This document shows, piece by piece, positions 35,818 to 48,749 of a stretch of 64,000 bases of DNA. Both the position numbers and the translations under genes were made by a program. The DNA is from Linnemannia elongata. Its lineage: Eukaryota > Mortierellomycota > Mortierellomycetes > Mortierellales > Mortierellaceae. Each line of letters starts with the position of its first letter. Positions within the stretch are counted from its first letter, which is position 1. The stretch is taken from contig JAXBDG010000008.1 of assembly GCA_036320915.1 (NCBI GenBank), positions 930,001-994,000 of the forward strand, read 5' to 3'. Under the pieces are notes generated by a model, which did no database searches, was not told where the DNA came from, and saw only the letters and a program-made list of their open reading frames with translations.

Positions 35818-38800
35818 ATGAGCATGACGCCACGCTCCACGACACCTCAAATGCCGTTCGAGTTCGGCATGCCCATCGACCCAGGTTTTCACAAGGTTCT
35901 GCAGTCAAGGATCAGGACCCTTCTTCACTCAAAAGCAGAAGGGTAGGTGTGCTGGATATACGTATATGTTCTCTTCTTTTTGTTTAGCGGAAAGTGGTGG
36001 CGTCGACAGGATACTCGTGCGTTCACGGACAAGAAAACCTCAGGACACTACTTGAGTTATGCACCAGCCTGAATCCGCTCTACGCTTGTGCTGAGACGTT
36101 CAATGACCGCTCTCCACCAAACAACGTCAAAGTGAATGAGCTTCAGGATTCAACAAAGCTCGGGGCACGCAACAACCGTCACCAGCACATCTCAACAGAG
36201 ACGACCTGTAACGAAAAAGTGGACGCACGGCACCATGATATCCAACGGCCAGAAGAGTATGCCACAAGGAGAAAATATTCCATAACATTAGATCAACATT
36301 TCAGTGGCAGGTGGACAAGGACTTGGAATAAATGGAACAACGGATATCTGCAAAGTCGTCCACCATCGCACGCAGACATGTTGTTATTTTCATTGCATTG
36401 CTTTTGCCAAGCATGGAACTCGAAAGGAGTGGAAGCGGAAGAGCTGGAAGGGATGACCCTGAACCATTTGCCACATCTTTTCAGTACAGTCTAACAGCAT
36501 TGTTTCTCTTTGCCTATTTATGTTTCTTTTGTTTTACGAACAGATTCCCTGGCTCGTACCCTGTCGATTTCGAACCATCTCACATGCAACAACTGGCCAG
36601 CGAGGAGTACTTTGTCTTGGAAAAGTTCGCAAGTGTGCGGTGTATGTTGCTGAGCACAAACACCCCTAAAGGACCTGCCTGCTTTCTGGTATGATATTCA
36701 TACTCCATGGACACTCTCACACATATATATATATACTTCACCCATTGTTGACTGGAATACTACTGCAGCACAGGGGCTAACCAGAGGCACCAATGTTACA
36801 TCTCTTTTGTTTACAATTATTGTTCAATTAGATTGACCGACACAACGAAATTTCATTTGTCCCTCATCTCCTCCTCCCCCTCCGTGACAACCCAACGAAA
36901 TATCAAAATGAAACTCTGCTGGATGGGGAAATGGTGACCGAGCACGACGGACACAAGGTACAATATTGAAACGTATGAATCTCTATGCGTGAATGAACGT
37001 ACATTAGTGTCTACCAGAACCTGACATAACGTTTATATTTTGTACTTTTATGCGACTTCATAGACAACGCTTCGGTTTTTGGTGTTTGATCTTATGATCC
37101 TGAATGGAGTAGATATCACCCAAAGGTCATACAGTTCACGGCTCGGTGTAAGTCCAATTGCCTACTGTTATGTGCAACACATGCTGTCAAAGAATAACGT
37201 GGTTTGCGCTGCTAATATTATCTTGTATTGTTATCTGGGATACGCAGATGCTGGACCAGGATATTTTGGGTGTTCATGCCAGCAAGCCGAGCGATGTCAA
37301 AGCGAAAGAGCCATTCACGTAAGACGACGATTCCGATTCACAAAATAGGTTTCGTGAGATGAAACTCAAGCATAAACTCGTATCCCGTTCTTCTAACGCC
37401 GGACATCTTTCGTTGCATAGAATCGAGCGCAAAACGATGCAGAGGTCCTACGGTCTGAACATCATCCTTTCAGGAAGCAGGAAACAAAAGCAGGGAGCTG
37501 AAGGCTTGATCTTTGTACCAGTTAAACAACCGTACATCTCAGGAGCAAGTCCAAAGCTGTAAGATATACAATATTGAACTCAGGGATTTTTTCACTTGGA
37601 CAGGACATCAGCGCGCATCTCTAACGACTATTGCCACTTACTCACAATCGTCGGATAGGCTCAAGTGGAAATCACACACTACGGCACAATTTCAGATCAA
37701 GGTCACACTGAGCAAGGAGCGGAAACCATTATACTGCATCCATGTCAAGCAAGGTCCAAGCAGCAAGTTCTACGACTATGTTACCCCAGATTCCGCACAG
37801 GCAGCCGAGTAAGTATTTCAGTCCAATTCGTTGTCCACTCACTGTCAGCCCTAACAACTTTGAAACTAATCGCATTTGGATTTGATGCACATGTAGATGG
37901 CATACGACGTCGCCCGATGGAAAGATTGCAGAGTTTTGGTGAGTGTCAACCCACTCTCCTGAAATCGTTATAGTTTTATTTTAGTCCACTTGAACGCTAA
38001 CTAATGTGCTCCCATTCTTCACTTGTAGGTGGGATGCACAATGGCAGACACAGATGTTTGAGAAGGGTTATGGACTAGAAACACGGACGGGCGGCTGGCG
38101 CTTCAATCGCATACGGGAAGACAAAAAGGATGTGGATGAGGAGAGTACCGTCTTGGCACTTGTCAAAAGTTTGGAGACACTTGTCACTAAGGAGCAGGTA
38201 TGTCACCTTGATGCTTGTTCTGCAAGGTCGATGAAGATATGTGACAATTCAAATCAAAACAGGCCTTTAACAGTAACTTGCTGCTTTGGTTTCTTTTTTT
38301 TTTGTTTCTTAGTTGGAAGCAAGCATCGATCATATTCGGAAACAATGGAAGGCCAGAGAAGCAGGAGCGACCTCCAATGGATCAAACGCACATTCATCAG
38401 TTCCAAGTCAACGCCCTCCAATGCGTCCTCTTTCGATCTCTAACAACACCTTAAGGTAAACAAACAATTGAATGGCGTGCGTTTACTTGTTTATATTTCA
38501 GGACAATCTTAACTAATCCCCACTGCAATATTTCTTCGCGACGGCATATATTAGTCACCCCGACAGCCAAGCACCATTGCTAACTCCTGCTGTCAGCTCG
38601 CACTACCTACAATCCCCTTCAGTGGCGTCTCACTCCAGTTCACAGGGGTATTTTTCCAGGAGAGATCGGGAGCGCAAAGCATCTGTGGATGAGCATGGTT
38701 CATCAAGTTCACTTCCTAACAGCATCTCAGGAACGTTCTCTCACCCATTGCCACCCAAACCTCCACCATATCAACCGCGACAGTCATCGACGGACCAATC

Positions 38801-41800
38801 CCAGCCATGCTCTCCGAACCCACCTGGCGCAGGCGCCAAAAACTCGGACCAGGAACAACAAACCGCGAGCCCTTCGTCAACCTCTTCTGCCCCAGTACAA
38901 TTTGCACAGAACTCTGAAGGAAAATCAACGCCCCCAACATCTCAACCTGCAACTGCGACAGGCACAACAACTTCTTCTGCTGCCCCCATGGCCACCGCTG
39001 CAGCTACAACTCCTTCAACTGCGACCACTGCCTCCTCCACAAGTACAACTCCACCTGCGTCTACGGCGGCGACGGCAACATCGGCACCCACCACTCCATC
39101 TACGACAACCGCTTCCACAGTGACAACCACTCCGGCTATGATAACTGCTCCAGCTACTGCAACTACACCAACTACAACAGTTCTTTCAACTGCCTCTGCA
39201 ACCGTGACCACATCCCCAACGAACCTGACGAGAAATCCCCTCAAACTCTCTCAAGTGCAGGCCCACTTACAACCCATCAAGTCTTGGATGACTGTCGCGC
39301 CAGTTCCGAGAGCACCGCTGGGCGAAAAGGCCGCGAAACTGGGGTCTGAACGACGGGACAGCAGAGACTCTTCAAGTTTGGACACGCCACATCGACCGGG
39401 ACTATCGTCAAGGAAGAGTTCAGTCGTGTCGACGGAAGGAGCCAAGGATGCCGCCTCAGCAACGACAAATGCGTCAGCGAAATCACAGGAGTCTAAAGGC
39501 TCCACGAGCGTTAATGCAGCTGCTCCCAATACGTCGACATCATCAGCGCTGGATCGGCCGCCTCAAACACCACAGACGCCGACCCCTGCGCAAACGCCCA
39601 CGATTGCAGGAACCTCACGCTCTGGGGGAACGCCCTCGCTACCAACGCCAGTGTCCTTTGCTCATTCCAACATCGCCTTGCCGAACATCGCCGTTGCAGT
39701 ACCCAACACTGCATTGGCCAACATTGCTTTGCCCAACACTCTACACCGAGACATGGAAGAAAGGGCGGTCCAGGACACTGGAGCTGAGACGAAATCTACC
39801 GCACAGGCCAGCGACACAGCAGGAGCAACTCCCCCTATAACATCTCCGACTGTCAAGCCTATACGCAACCCATCCGTATCAGACGTCAACCCCAGCAGAC
39901 CCTCTCCTGTCTTGGGGAAACGGACAGTCGCTTCGTCTTCATCGGCAGGGGATCGCCCAGACGACTCGCTTGCTCAACGTCGCAAGCTTTCTGACGCTAT
40001 GCAACCGTCGCCAAAGTCAGAGGCTGTTATGGCAGGAATTGGCTCACTCAATCTTGCCCCAACACTCTCCCCCAAGTCCAACAACATGTCATCGTTTACT
40101 CCTGATGGGGCAGAACGTGGCTCGCCACTGCTCTCGCCACTCGGTAGTCCAGGCATGGGATCAAAACCTGGCGACCACCAGCAGCCTTGGTCCCGCTCTC
40201 AACAAACGTTAGGATCAAGGGCTCTTAAGACCTCTAACTTGGCTCATGAGGTGCCACCTTATCGATCCCAAGGTCATGTCGATCCAGATGACGTCGCTAT
40301 GGCTGAGGTGAAGGGTGAAGCGGATGAACCAGCATCTCGCCCATTCGGAGGATCCGATGTCGCTGGTTTGAAGGAGGATGTGGAAATGGAGGACGTTGTG
40401 CCTAAAATTGAAAAAGAACACGTAACTGAAATGTCTCGTGGAGGACCGCCACCACAACGTAGGCTGGCAGCCGATGATTCAATGATGGAGACTGCTATCA
40501 AGGCGGAATCTAGGACTGCACCAGTGCCTGCATCTACTCCATCCCTCTACCCACCTCTAAGCCCGGCATTTGTCATGGCAGCGCAGGGCGCGTACGATAT
40601 TTCTGAAGACCAGGAGAAGGCTAGGGTCATGGCCATGGCCAGAGCCGCCGCGTCTTCAAAGCTCGACAGACAGCTCGAGTTGCAGATATCCAAGGACAAG
40701 AAGTTGTTGGAGGACATCGAGAAGTTCAAGGAGTCATCAAGGACAAAAAAGGAAAAGCCGTCAAAGCAACGGACGCGGGAAGTGATTGAGCCCCCGGTTC
40801 AGGACCGACGAGCGCAACCTGTTCGACAGATTAACCAGCAGCAGGGCAGGCAATCGAATCCAGACAGCCCGGCCTTGCGAAGCCAGAGTCAACTTGGCCA
40901 ACGAGCTGGGTCATCACCTCAGGAACAGCAGCAGCGCCTCAATTATGCAACTCGACAGTCCCGATCTGGCCCTCGTGAGAATCGAGCGCAAACCCCTCCA
41001 GTCAACGCAAAACCTCAGCATCTGCAACAGCCCGTGCCTATTGAGCAGATTGACCCGACAGGAGGACAAGTCCCCAAGGACCACGTTCACAGAGATCAGT
41101 TTCCAGGAGGAGCCCGTCCCGACTCTAGAGAGCAGATGGATATGCTGCACCCAGAGGATACTCCCCGCCAACACAGGAGGATCAACTCGATGGACCATCG
41201 TTTCCAGCAATCTCGGCCCGCAAGCCCTTCTCGATTCGATATAGGTGTTCCGCAACAGCAAGGCATGCCGGACGGCCGCTATGGCCAACCTCACAGTAAG
41301 CGTCTAGATTTGGGCCAGCATGGAGATCCGAAACATCGCCGTTCCCATTCTGATGTTGGGATCTTTTATAAACCCATAGTCACCGCCATTGTTGCGCCAC
41401 AAGCTATTGGCCGGCAACCGCAGGGACCCTTGCCGACAGAGGTGGCCCCATCGTCTCAAGCTCCGCCTCTCGGCCAGCCCGGGGTTGAGTATCGGCAGAA
41501 CGGTCAATTCAATCAAGGACAGCAGCGCCCATCGCCGACAGGAGCACGTCAGGAGATGGATGATTCGTGGATGAAGCACAGCAACAACAGTAGCAACGGC
41601 TCATCTTCTATCAAAGACGCGCCTCCAGTGAAGGAATCTAAAGCACGACTCCAGTTCATCTTGAACGACGACCCAACCAGCCCAGAAGGAGAGCACCATG
41701 ATGGCGATCCAATGGAGCACCCCCAAAGTCCTGAGGCACCCGATTGGGTTCGATCCAAACCAGCGGCAGCGGAATCTACCCAGCGAGTGCATGCGCACCA

Positions 41801-43634
41801 TGTGGCCTACCTCGACCAGAGTCACATGGCAAACGATTATCCTATGCGGGATCATCAGGAGGCGCAAATGGCACCTCGTGTGCCTCCGTCGATGATGGCA
41901 GCCAATCAGACGCGTCGTCAGCCATCCAAGAAGCAAAAGCTGTCTCAGGACATGACTGGTCAAGATCCAGCGTTCAATGGCACTCCAGAAGAATACGAAT
42001 ATCACATGCGACAATCCCAGCAGCATTCTCAGGCACGACCACCTCCGCATGCGTCGCAGCAAAGACCTCCTTTCCCAGGGGACAGATGGCCGCAGCAAGG
42101 CCCGACTCAGCAACATCCACCGCAGCAACCAATGGCCATCCAGGGTCAGCCCCAGCCATCGGTGGGTCCGCTTCCAACCGGGGGGAGGCGAGTCGGTGGC
42201 GAGGGTCCGGTCGTCGTACATCAACAACCCAGCCACCACTTCTCGGGACCGGATATGTCTCACCATGGACCATCAATGGGTAGACCCCCTCACCCAGATC
42301 AATACGGTGCTCCTGGTCATGGAGGCATGATGGAAGGTCCTCGACCAAAGACTGAACGACTTTCTCACTCGAGGCACTCGTCGGTTTCGAAAGTAGGGCA
42401 GGGACAAGGACCGGAACAGGTTCAGCCTCCAGGACCTGCTCACCCGAATGTTCGTACCAAAGCTGGGCCACCACATGGCTCTAGTCCAGTGGTGGAACAA
42501 TACCCACGTGGATATCCTCAGCCTCCGCCTGGTGCAGTGCCTGGACAACCTCGGCCTGCCCCACCTTCGCAGCATCAGCCTCCGTACCAGCCCTCCCCTC
42601 AACAGCAGCCACAGGCTAACCCAAGCATGGCTTCGAGGAAGAAGCCTGCAGCTGAGCAGCAGCCAGGACCATACGGCCCACCGCCTCCAGGTGGTGCTCC
42701 AGGCGGATATGAGCAGAGACAGAATGGCCCTCAAAACACCCATCCCCATCATCAGCAACAGCAGGCAATGCAGCATCATCACCAACAGCAACAGCAACAG
42801 CAACTCCACCAGCAGCATCTTCAACATCTGCATCTCCAGCATTCGCATGCAAGCCGTCATCAGGAGCAGGAAAATGTCCATGAAGAACCCGCGCCAGGAC
42901 TGTATAAGCAATCGCAAGGTGGTTCACAGTTTCGAGCGAGCCAGCAGGATCTTGCTTCAAGCCACCCTGGCCAAGCCTATTATGAACAGGATCCACAATA
43001 TAGCTCAAGTCGTTCGGCTGGATTCGGTTCTCAGTCGCTCCATCCTTCATCCGCACAGGACCGGCAATCGGCTTCTCATGGACCACCATACCATCCGTCA
43101 GCAGGACCCCATGATCCATCCCACCGTCCTTACCCTGGAGCTGGACCTCTGAGATCGTCTGTGAGTGCTGAGCAACTTCAGAGCGAAGACCACATGCGAC
43201 CTGCAAGTGCAGGACGAGGATCGATGGCTCACTTGCCTTCTGAGCATGGATCACAACAGACAGTGCAAGCGCAGCATGCCCCTTCATCGCATTCTCCTCA
43301 TCCTCAGCATCCTTCACAGCGACTGCATCCTTCTCATCCTCAGTATGGTACACACCACCAGCAACAGCAGCAGCAGCAAGCACAACAGAACGAATATCGA
43401 CACGGCCCTCCTCAGTACTACCATTCGCAACAAGCAGCACCCCACCAGCAGCATCCTTCTCAGCAGAAAATGATGCATGATCAGGAACATCACCACGGAA
43501 TGTATCCTCCGCATCATAATGGTGGTCCTAGGGTCCCTTCTCCCCGACAAGGGCAGCCCGGTGGACATCCTGCCGACCATGACCCCAACTATCGTTCCCA
43601 GGTTCCTCATGGACAAGGTGGACCGAATTGGTGA
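35818..43634 (+). CDS. mRNA-capping guanylyltransferase-like protein with a giant disordered C-terminal tail
   Basis: Eleven exons: 35818-35942, 36544-36688, 36832-36957, 37064-37147, 37248-37318, 37349-37558, 37659-37808, 37897-37938, 38029-38197, 38313-38455 and 38555-43634; 2,114 residues. Residues 1-421 are a fungal-type GTP:RNA guanylyltransferase fold: motif III LLDGEMV, IIIa FLVFDLMILNG, IV EGLIF, V LLKWKS, and motif VI in the segment GGWRFNRIREDK. Motif I, which carries the GMP-binding lysine (KxDG in the family), reads EKFASVR, so Lys69 is kept but Asp-Gly is Ala-Ser. The last exon has no usable start of its own and joins in phase to exon 10. It adds about 1,693 residues: Thr/Ala-rich, SP-rich, one charged coiled-coil-like stretch at about 1107-1170, then Gln/His/Pro-rich. 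A stop codon overlaps the exon-10 donor, so unspliced mRNA would end at residue 422. Confidence 0.78.
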
Positions 43635-44594
43635 TACCTTCATTTTTTTCTCACTCGCATTTGTCCCTGCTTGGCGCTCCACTTCTCTCTCTCTTTCTCT
43701 CACTTTTTTTATCTTTTTCTCCCTTTCTCTCTCATTCTCCCTCTTTCATTTCCGTCAATCTGTTTGGCCCAGCACATACCCCACTCGACTCTTCTCTATC
43801 GCCTGTCATTTGTTTTCTGTGCGTGTGTGTCATTAGCATGTATTTTTATGTCCTTCTCAAGTAAAGAAACGCGTATCATTTTTTTTGTACATTGGGTCCA
43901 ATGGATGGACTAGAAGGGAGTGCCTCTCCTCCGTTCATCATGAGATCACTTCCATGTCGCGTCTGACATGTATTATCCCAGTATCCTCAAGGAGAGGTTC
44001 GATGAAGGTAACCCAATTGTAGGTGGTAGATCGCGTGTCCAAATAATTATGCGATCCACGTAAACCTTATTTTTGTGAGTTCTTCTTGCCAATCGTTTCC
44101 TTCTTTTGAAAGTGCGTTGCTTTTGAGCTCATGCTTTAAGAGATTCTCAAAAGGACCGATCGTCCAAGGAGGGTGGAGCAGAGAAAATAAGAGAGAGTGA
44201 AAGAGATAGGGAAGGAGAGAGAATGCACGATGGCTGATGAGTTGGGTGGGTCATTCGATTCCAGTCTGCACCTGCAAGATCTGTCCGTCGAATAACGATC
44301 TCTGCAGGATAAGAGAAGGTTTTTTATTATTATGCGCTTCTGCCGATCTGCTTCTTGGTGGCTGCTGACGTTACCGTTGCCGCCCTTTCTCTCCTTTCGT
44401 ATCCTTACTTTGCACACTTTTGCTCCAATTGGCCTTTGTTCCGCAACCACTGTTCATCTGTTCACTACAACCCTCACAATCCTCTTTTTTGCGCACTCCT
44501 GTTCACTCTTTCCCTCTGTCATTTCTCAACTATTCCCCCTGTTTCAATATCCCCATCTCTACTTCTCTTGCTCTCTTCATTTCTACTCCATCAA
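43635..44594. other. Intergenic region between the capping-like gene and the Gln-rich gene
   Basis: A CT-rich 3' region after the stop (43650-43790) is followed by mixed sequence and then a pyrimidine-rich leader (about 44380-44590). That leader is open in frame with the next gene back to 44355 but lacks an ATG, so it is treated as 5' UTR. Confidence 0.5.
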
Positions 44595-46411
44595 ATGCTT
44601 CTTCTAGTTCCCGCACAGAAAACCACAGAAGACGGCGGTCCAACAACCTACAGCCAACAATCCAATTTATCATCACCTTCGAGCTTTTCTTCGACCACCG
44701 TAACTGCAACACATTCCTCTGCCCCTTCCAATTCTGGACCGATTTCGAACTCGTCTGCACGAGTACTCGTCGTACTGCCCTCACATACCGACCTCACCTC
44801 AAAGCTGACCGTCTCCGATTCGTCAGTCCTCACTACCAGTTTCTTAAACCACTCGTTATCTTCACCTTATTCTGAACACCACAATGACAGCAGGGAACAT
44901 GAACAGTTGATGGGATACAGCGGTCGGAGGAGGAGTAATGGCAACAACATATACGACGGCTTCTACTCCGGGATGGTACGATCATCGGACCCAGAATTCG
45001 ATAACAACATGGTGACAGGATACACCGATGGACAGCAGCAGCATCGTCGTCACTCTGTCCAAGCTGGTTCAATGGCAGAATCATCAGCGTCCTATTATTC
45101 TCCACCTTCCTCATCATCAACATCAACACCGTTTTCGTCCAACTCCCCACTCTCGCAGCACCTCTCCTTTGCCGACTCGCCATTTACAGACAATTTTTCC
45201 CGGAGGCGACACTCGCATCTGGGTCTAGCTCTTGGCGGCAGTAGTGGTAGTAGTGGGATGGACCTAGATACGATCGCGCGTTTACGACACTCCAGTAACA
45301 GCCCCGCCACTGCTTCCTATTATACAAATCGACGATCAAGATCTCGACCTTCACGGCGCGCTTCAACTTTCACGACAACCTCGGTCTCTATCCCAACGGC
45401 AAAGAGCGCCAAGATGGCGATGGCTTCAGCACGTCATGCTACAAGATCATTTCGGGAGGCGTTCAAGAAATCAATGACAGTTCATTCACCTCTACTGACG
45501 TCAACCAGTTCTGGGATGGTTCTGGATCTTTCGCCTGGGCCTGAGCCGAATATCGTTAGCTCCAAGCTTCGAGTAGGAGGAGAAGGAGAAGTGCGCAGAG
45601 ATGTTTCTGGTTCTGGTGGTGGCGGTGCGACGGAGGATGTGAGTAGGGCTGGTGAGACAGGAGCTGGGTTAGCTCTTAGCGCTGACAGAAAACAAAATTA
45701 TCATCTACAGGCGCCGAGCACCAGGAAGAGGTCGCAGGATGACATGATGAAGGATTTATATCGTGATGGTAATGTCGGTGTTTGTGTCGGTGGCGTTAAC
45801 TCGGAACCGATGGACACCGCATCCGACAGCAGCAACTCGCGACCAAATTCACCCACGGTGTATCGCAAACAGCAGAAAAAGAGCGACAGCAACAGTGGTC
45901 GAGGCTTTGGCGCGAGGGCGACTTCGAACGGACTATCGGCACTACTAGATGTTGATGCGGATTCACCCTCACAATCCAAGAAGACAGCTGTCCCACGGTG
46001 GCAGTCATCGTCATCGCTAGCCACCACATCCGTGTCAAGGCCTGTATCAGCGCCATCTTCCTCCGCGTCTCGATCACAATCTCCGCGTGGGCCCAGCAGC
46101 CGGTCTTCTTCTTCCTCCTCCCCCGCCTTTGCGATGCCTTCACCCTCACTCACCTCGCCAGCGCCAGCGCCAGTCAAAGAAGATCACAGAATGCGAGAAG
46201 ACGATGAAGGAGTGGAGGGGGAAGAAGAGGACGATTATCACACTCTGAAACAGGAGCAAGAACAACAGGATCCTCTGAACAGAGTTGTCACGACGCAGGA
46301 CATTTCCGCAATAACGGCATCGATGGGCGCACTGACGCCGCTCGAGATCCAGAGGCGATTGTATGCTCATCAGGAGAAACAACAAAAGTTACGGAAGCGC
46401 CGGTTACTCCT

Positions 46412-46442
<31 letters not shown>

Positions 46443-47234
46443 CAACAACAGCAGCAGCAGCAGCAGCAACAACAGCATCAACAACAGTTTTTGCGTGAAT
46501 CGGCCGGGGCCGTTATCTCGCACCATTTCCCAAACTTTCACCCGCTACCGATGGCGACGGGTGACTCGAGTCAAATCCAGACACCGACAACTCAGCAGTA
46601 CCGTGGGATAGTTAGAGGATACCATAATGGGACTGTCGATCCCATCAGTCGGAAGACTTCGGTTACGATGGCTAATACTAGGACTACAACCATGAACATG
46701 ACGAGTCCATACCAGCAAGAATCGTATCCTCCATATCTTTATTCTCGCCATCCTCAGAGCCATCAGGCACAGCCTCGGACTCAAGGTCCTCCACTGGTCC
46801 AACGGCCTTCCCCTTTTTCGACTTCAGCGGCAACAGCGACTTCAGCATCCATGTCACACCCTTCGCATCCTCTTTATCAGCATAAACATCAGCATCGTTA
46901 TCACCCACAGCACCAACACCAACACCAACAACAACAACAACAACAGCAGCAGCATCAGCAACAGCATCAGCAACAGCAGCTCCCATCATGCTACTACCTC
47001 CCTCCAAGCGCATTCAGGACCGGCTCGGCAGTGGCCGCAGAAGAGCAATTGGAAGCCGAGCGAAAACGGAAGGAACTCCTCCATCTCGCCGCGACAGCAA
47101 CAAATATCGATGGAGAAGAACAGATCAATGAAAGAATGACAGATCAGAAACTGGAGGAAGAGAAGAAGAAGAATAAGGTAGAAGTGGAGGTGGGAGAAGA
47201 GTTCTTGATCTTTCCATCTCCAAACCTTCCCTAA
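44595..47234 (+). CDS. Unrecognised Ser/Gln-rich, largely disordered protein
   Basis: A single exon of 880 codons from the ATG at 44595 (879 residues). No domain was recognised. It is Ser-rich in the first half, with basic arginine patches (RRSRSRPSRRAS, around 45330-45362). A predicted amphipathic basic helix (LTPLEIQRRLYAHQEKQQKLRKRR, split by its His run at 46400-46425) follows, then a run of more than 15 Gln encoded by mixed CAA/CAG (about 46425-46485). A second His/Gln run lies at about 46905-46980, and the protein ends in an acidic-basic Lys/Glu segment. Such composition is common in fungal transcription regulators and RNA-binding scaffolds, but no function can be assigned. In-frame codons upstream of 44595 lack ATG and look like a leader. 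Confidence 0.7.
46400..46490 (+). repeat. CAC/CAA/CAG trinucleotide repeat coding His then Gln runs
   Basis: Interrupted CAN repeats encode a short His run and then a long Gln run. The mixture of CAA and CAG argues for maintained coding rather than a recent pure expansion. Confidence 0.85.
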
Positions 47235-48713
47235 TCATTAAAATATGCCCCCCGTAGCGGTTTCGATATATAAAAAAAATGGCTAGATCTTTTTTGTTGT
47301 GCGTAACGCGGAAAGAATCAGGGGAGGAAGTGAGGGACGGGATAATCATGGGAAAAGATTGAAACTGGAACACGATCGAATAGGCACAAAAAGAAAGATA
47401 ATAATCGAGAGTTCGCGGGAAAGAAAAAAAGGTGGGGAGAGGGGGAAAGGCAGGAGGGGAAGAGAAGGAAAGAACAATCAACGAAAATTGGTCCAATCGG
47501 TCTTTCGAGCGTGATTGAGATGACCGAAGAACGCATCACCCGTCGCAAAATAATAAAGAACGAGAAAGGAGAAACTCTAAGTGACAAAAGTGGAGAGTTA
47601 TCTCCATTCTGAAAGAAAACAACAACAACAGTGAAGCGACAAAAAGAACGATGGAGGATAACGGAAAAAAGCAACGAAGTGATACTCATTGCAAAGTACT
47701 TGCTCTAACGCCAGACTTGCTCCAATGAAAAGAAGAACAAAAGAGAGCATGTCATCCTTTCCTCTTTGGTAGTTGTTTATTCCCACCTTTGAAAGCTTAG
47801 CCTTCAACAAGTTGAAAAGGCTACTGTACTTTATTGCTTACAACTGAACTGGGGCATGTGATGATGCAAACAGAGACAAACAAACAAACGAAACGACCGA
47901 ACAAAGATGACGAAGTGGAGTACAAGAGGCTGCATCCAATCGGGTAGACTGAAGTAAGCCTGTTCGTTCCATGTTGGATTTTTTTTTTGCTTTTATTTAG
48001 GATTGCTGCTGTTACTTGTTGCTGCAACATGTGGCGGTGAACTTTTTTAAGCATCCCACGCGCCAGTCGCTTGGAAAAAAAAAGCCCACGATACTCTTTT
48101 CCTCTTTGTCTGCCGCTTCTTTATTATCGCAATCCTCTTCGCTCTCTCGTACCCTCGGAGAATGGCGTTAATGGTTGTCGTTGCTTTGACGTTTACAACA
48201 AACAATCATGCCTCGGACATGGGCACCAAGAGTATTCAGGAATACTCCCACGCACGCAAAAGAGTCGCATAGACTACACATTTGGCTCCTGCTTTTTCGT
48301 TCTGTTCTCATCTCCTTCTCTCCCTCCCCCCTTATTTTCGTGTTGCGGCCAAGTTCAAGGTCCGGGGTGATTCTGGGCGAATTTTTCGGTGTTTTTTCTT
48401 TTTTATTTTTCGTCTTCTGACTTGTAGTTGATGTGTTTTCACATGGGCCAATAGCAGTTTGTTTCCCACGCCGGTTTCTGCCGCAATTTTGATGTCGTTT
48501 TCTTTCCCACGAGTTGTACACTCATTCGATATAGGTTACTCACTTCTCATGGTTTACCTTTTTTTTTTTTTTTTGATCGCTTTATTTCTGCCTCGGGGAG
48601 TAGTCAAGAGAGCGAAATGAGTGTGTGTGAAGACGACAGTGCATGCAAAAAGCCAAGAGAGCGTGAGAGACAGAGAAAGAGAGACAGAAGAGTATTGATA
48701 ACAATAAAACAAA

Positions 48714-48714
<1 letters not shown>

Positions 48715-48748
<34 letters not shown>
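48715..48748. repeat. Poly-A tract, about 34 bases
   Basis: An A run inside the gene-free region, with no recognised element body beside it. Confidence 0.9.

Positions 48749-48749
<1 letters not shown>

Noticed and set aside
35994..36494. 167-codon plus-strand frame considered as a coding exon or separate gene
   Set aside because: No ATG until near its end, and its phase does not connect to the neighbouring exons. Kept only as an intron observation.
42616..43440. 274-codon minus-strand open frame
   Set aside because: A mirror of the CAN-repeat coding strand of the capping-like tail, giving Val/Ala/Asp-rich nonsense.
44355..44594. Extension of the Gln-rich protein upstream of its ATG
   Set aside because: Open in frame but starting at GTG with no ATG, and pyrimidine-rich like other 5' leaders.
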